In this document: one piece after another, positions 6,027 through 7,306 of the stretch
How the letters are laid out: each line of letters begins with the position of its first letter
Position numbering within the stretch: the first letter of the stretch is position 1
Origin: Solirubrobacteraceae bacterium
GTDB taxonomy: Bacteria > Actinomycetota > Thermoleophilia > Solirubrobacterales > Solirubrobacteraceae
NCBI GenBank assembly: GCA_030043235.1
Contig: JASHYF010000381.1
Coordinates: 1 to 7,306 of the forward strand
Direction of reading: 5' to 3'
DNA length: 7,306 nucleotides
Translations under genes and position numbers: made by a program
The notes under the pieces: generated by a model
What the model was told of the DNA's origin: nothing
Seen by the model: the letters and a program-made list of their open reading frames with translations, nothing else
Databases searched by the model: none

Positions 6027-6224
6027 GTGGAGCTGGCTCGCGTGACGCTCAGCGGCGATCTTGCAGGCGACTACGTGGTCGAGGAGCAGCGTCCGGATGG
6101 CCGCGTGGTACTGCGCCCTGACTTGAGCGTCAGGGCGATGCTCTCCCGCCACGGCGAGCGTCAGCTGACGCCGGAGGAGTTCGAGCAGCACTTCGGGAAG
6201 CTGCTCACAGACGACGAGGGCTGA
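6027..6224 (+). CDS. Small hypothetical protein, possible orphan antitoxin
   Basis: A 65-residue protein from the GTG at 6027, or 60 from the GTG at 6042. The believable part is a strand-rich segment, VTLSGDLAGDYVVEEQ, a turn PDGRVVLRPD, then the helix-like SVRAMLSRHG and LTPEEFEQHFGKLL, ending in acidic TDDEG. The general shape, with a compact N-terminal sheet and an acidic helical tail, resembles small proteins found beside actinobacterial toxin genes, but I cannot name a family. The frame stays open upstream to 5907; that extension (RRRGRVIAL, many Ser/Gly/Pro) looks like non-coding sequence. No ribosome site is clear. A TTGACA at 5877-5882 has no matching -10. No partner toxin lies on the plus strand. 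It converges on the broken PIN toxin. Confidence 0.5.
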   Translation: MELARVTLSGDLAGDYVVEEQRPDGRVVLRPDLSVRAMLSRHGERQLTPEEFEQHFGKLLTDDEG

Positions 6225-6252
6225 CGCGGCTATCGATCGCCGACGGGGCGTC
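6223..6252. terminator. Weak hairpin between converging genes
   Basis: GACGC (6223-6227) pairs with GCGTC (6248-6252), enclosing a second stem GGC/GCC (6228-6230 with 6239-6241). It overlaps the stop codon of the small plus-strand gene and is followed by TTGT. It may terminate either gene; the T-run is poor. Confidence 0.25.
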
Positions 6253-6264
6253 TTGTCACGCTGG

Positions 6265-6735
6265 TCAGTCCGACGCCAGGGGCGAATCGTCTGGGTCTAC
6301 CGCCGGCGCGCCCTCGGCTGCACTCGTCAACTCATCCGGTGTCACAACAAGCCCCAACCGCTCAGCGCCGCGACGTAGGCGCAGGTCGAGCGTGACGACG
6401 CGCGTGTCGAGCAATCGCGCCAGCGCGAGATACTCTGCGTCATAGGTTTTCGCCCATCCAAGCTCTGCGGCGATACTCACCGCGGTGATCGTCAGCTCAG
6501 GGTGACGACGCTCGCTTACCTAAAGCTTGCCGGCCAAGAACCGCTCGATGGCGCTCGTTGCCAGGGCGCGGGAGATTTCGCCTCGGAAGGCCATCTCGTT
6601 GATGGCTGATGGCGCCTCGCTCCAGAGCAGGCAGGGCGCCACCAACTCCTGCTCGCCACCGAACAAGAGCCTCGCTTGCTCACCGAGCCTGTCCAGGGCG
6701 AACTCGACGACCAACGCTGTATCGACGACGAGCAC
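6265..6735 (-). pseudogene. VapC-like PIN-domain toxin with an in-frame TAG
   Basis: One reading frame of 157 codons is interrupted only by a TAG at codon 72 (6522-6520). Both halves are clearly PIN domain. The N-terminal half reads MLVVDTALVVEFAL with D5, then PCLLWSE with E40. The C-terminal half reads ELGWAKTYDAEYLALA with D99 and TRVVTLDLRL with D117, giving all four acidic metal ligands. The bases around the stop read CTT TAG GTA AGC, and translation resumes in the same frame as VSERRHPELTITA, so a single substitution explains the lesion. As written, it makes only a 71-residue fragment lacking two ligands, so the RNase is presumably dead unless TAG is suppressed. The GTG start lies three bases after the antitoxin stop, a translationally coupled operon. 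The last ~20 residues are a polar tail. Confidence 0.85.
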
Positions 6736-6738
6736 GCG

Positions 6739-6957
6739 TCAGTGCGCTGCGCGCGAGCGACGGACTGCGGCGACTACATCGGGCATCGGCTCGCCGGTGA
6801 GGGTCGTACCCCACCCCTCTGGGAGCGCTGCTGTCTCGGCGTGACGGGCAACCTGGGTCTGCACTTGAAGCTCGGCGTCGAGCAGTCGCAATGCGTCCTC
6901 GGCCTCCCGGTCGCTCAGCGTGTCCACAAGTTGGTGCAGACGCTCCTTCGTCGTCAT
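6739..6957 (-). CDS. Antitoxin partner of the PIN toxin (VapB-like)
   Basis: A 72-residue protein. A helical N-terminus (MTTKERLHQLVDTLSDREAEDALRLL, in part a typical SDxEAEDAL helix) leads to a linker and then the C-terminal LPEGWGTTLTGEPMPDVVAAVRRSR. Segments of this kind in VapB-type partners wrap into the PIN active site. It is first in the operon, three bases before the toxin GTG, which is the standard antitoxin-first order. By analogy it neutralises the toxin, with which it may regulate their promoter; no DNA-binding fold is obvious to me, so the name VapB is by position and general resemblance. The gene is intact although its toxin carries a stop codon, which is the expected direction of decay. 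The ATG has no Shine-Dalgarno but a -10 box seven bases upstream. Confidence 0.75.
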   Translation of the reverse strand: MTTKERLHQLVDTLSDREAEDALRLLDAELQVQTQVARHAETAALPEGWGTTLTGEPMPDVVAAVRRSRAAH

Positions 6958-6964
6958 AGGAGAG

Positions 6965-6970
6965 ATTGTA
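6965..6970 (-). promoter_or_regulatory. -10 box TACAAT of the PIN cassette, leaderless arrangement
   Basis: TACAAT on the minus strand matches five of six bases of TATAAT and ends seven bases before the ATG at 6957, so +1 should fall on the A of the start codon. The gap (CTCTCCT) is the complement of a Shine-Dalgarno and not one itself. The nearest -35-like hexamer, CCGACA, is 20 bases upstream, which is too far to be convincing. Confidence 0.55.
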
Positions 6971-7060
6971 TTGCCAGCTCGGCGAGACGCTGTCGGGTGG
7001 ATGCCCGCGACGTCGGGCGTCGGCTACAGGCTCGCGCCGCAGACACGAAGCCCACATGAC

Positions 7061-7108
7061 GACGCTGCTCAGCGCGCGGGTACGCAGCTCAGGGCTACGA
7101 GCAGCGTC
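7061..7108. repeat. Perfect 10-bp inverted repeat beside the IS630 end
   Basis: GACGCTGCTC (7061-7070) and GAGCAGCGTC (7099-7108) are exact reverse complements separated by 28 bases. The right arm ends two bases before the TA at the proposed IS630 end. It may be a transcription terminator for the element, a protein site or the element's insertion context. Confidence 0.6.
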
Positions 7109-7112
7109 TCTA

Positions 7113-7306
7113 GTGGACGTGTCCGGAAGTGATGCGGCTCATGCGGCGAGCGTGAGGGGTTGAGGCTCGTGGCGGGTGATCTTCTCGATCACGCTGTCGA
7201 GCTTGGCGTGGGTGAACGTCCACTCGAACGGTGTGGCGATGGTGCGGTAGTGCTGCCCGAAGTCCATCAGGTGCGTGGCGAGCTGGGGCAGCGTCGCGAA
7301 GTCGTT
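7113..7306 (-). mobile_element. IS630-like insertion sequence, 3' end only
   Basis: The transposase C-terminus enters from the right edge. IS630 elements insert at TA, and a TA lies at 7111-7112, 26 bases beyond the transposase stop, followed by GTGGACGTGTCCGGAAGT, which is proposed as the terminal inverted repeat. The other end lies outside the window, so the boundary is unconfirmed. Confidence 0.5.
7139..7306 (-). CDS. IS630-family transposase, C-terminal 55 residues
   Basis: The minus frame is open from the window edge to a TGA at 7141-7139. It contains HLMDFGQHYRTIATPFEW, then TFTHAKLDSVIEKITRHEP and ends LTLAA. The pattern of an HYN/HY motif, then PF-x-W, T-x-A/N-x-L and a final helix ending in xHxP is the usual C-terminus of IS630/Tc1-type DDE transposases, after the catalytic DDE core. 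The catalytic residues lie outside the window, so activity cannot be judged. Reading runs from right to left, so the rest of the element is beyond 7306. Confidence 0.72.
   Translation of the reverse strand, partial: NDFATLPQLATHLMDFGQHYRTIATPFEWTFTHAKLDSVIEKITRHEPQPLTLAA

Noticed and set aside
5513..6121. Plus-strand frames of 202 and 80 residues between the IS110 element and the small orphan gene
   Set aside because: They are antisense to the 131-residue gene, serine- and arginine-rich, with no family resemblance and no supporting start signals.

Overview
The window is GC-rich throughout, uses GTG starts freely and has few Shine-Dalgarno sequences. It looks like chromosomal DNA of a high-GC actinobacterium. 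The mix of a PAS-GGDEF-EAL protein, PIN-type toxin cassettes and IS110/IS630 elements would suit a soil lineage such as Thermoleophilia/Solirubrobacterales, but the class is an inference from general feel and not from a marker gene. No rRNA, tRNA or CRISPR array was seen.

Layout. (1) 1-1595, plus: the 3' part of a cyclic-di-GMP protein (PAS, GGDEF, EAL) that begins before the window. Its GGDEF half looks active, but its EAL half has lost key phosphodiesterase residues. (2) 2517-1708, minus: a two-gene toxin-antitoxin cassette, with a ribbon-helix-helix/DUF433-like antitoxin followed by a DUF5615 PIN-like toxin. A CRP/GlxR-like palindrome and a -10 box placed for leaderless transcription lie upstream. 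(3) 3777-2677, minus: a secreted TolB/PD40-type beta-propeller followed by a GC hairpin terminator. (4) about 3980-5395, plus: an IS110-family element whose DEDD transposase is broken by one frameshift near its N-terminus. Its long left non-coding end folds into hairpins and carries an 11-base repeat of its right end, as a bridge RNA would. (5) 5805-5410, minus: an unrecognised acidic 131-residue protein. (6) 6027-6224, plus: a small orphan protein that may be an antitoxin. (7) 6957-6265, minus: a second toxin-antitoxin cassette with an intact antitoxin and a PIN toxin cut by a single in-frame TAG. (8) 7306-7139, minus: the C-terminus of an IS630-like transposase entering from the right, with a probable element end at a TA.

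From about 1.7 kb onward this is accessory DNA: two PIN-type cassettes (one decaying), two insertion sequences and small orphan genes around a secreted propeller protein. Three minus-strand transcription units share one start design, a -10-like hexamer 6 to 8 bases before the start codon and no Shine-Dalgarno, which points to leaderless mRNAs. The strongest candidate for something beyond routine annotation is the IS110 left end, where a putative bridge RNA and both donor ends can be proposed from the sequence alone.
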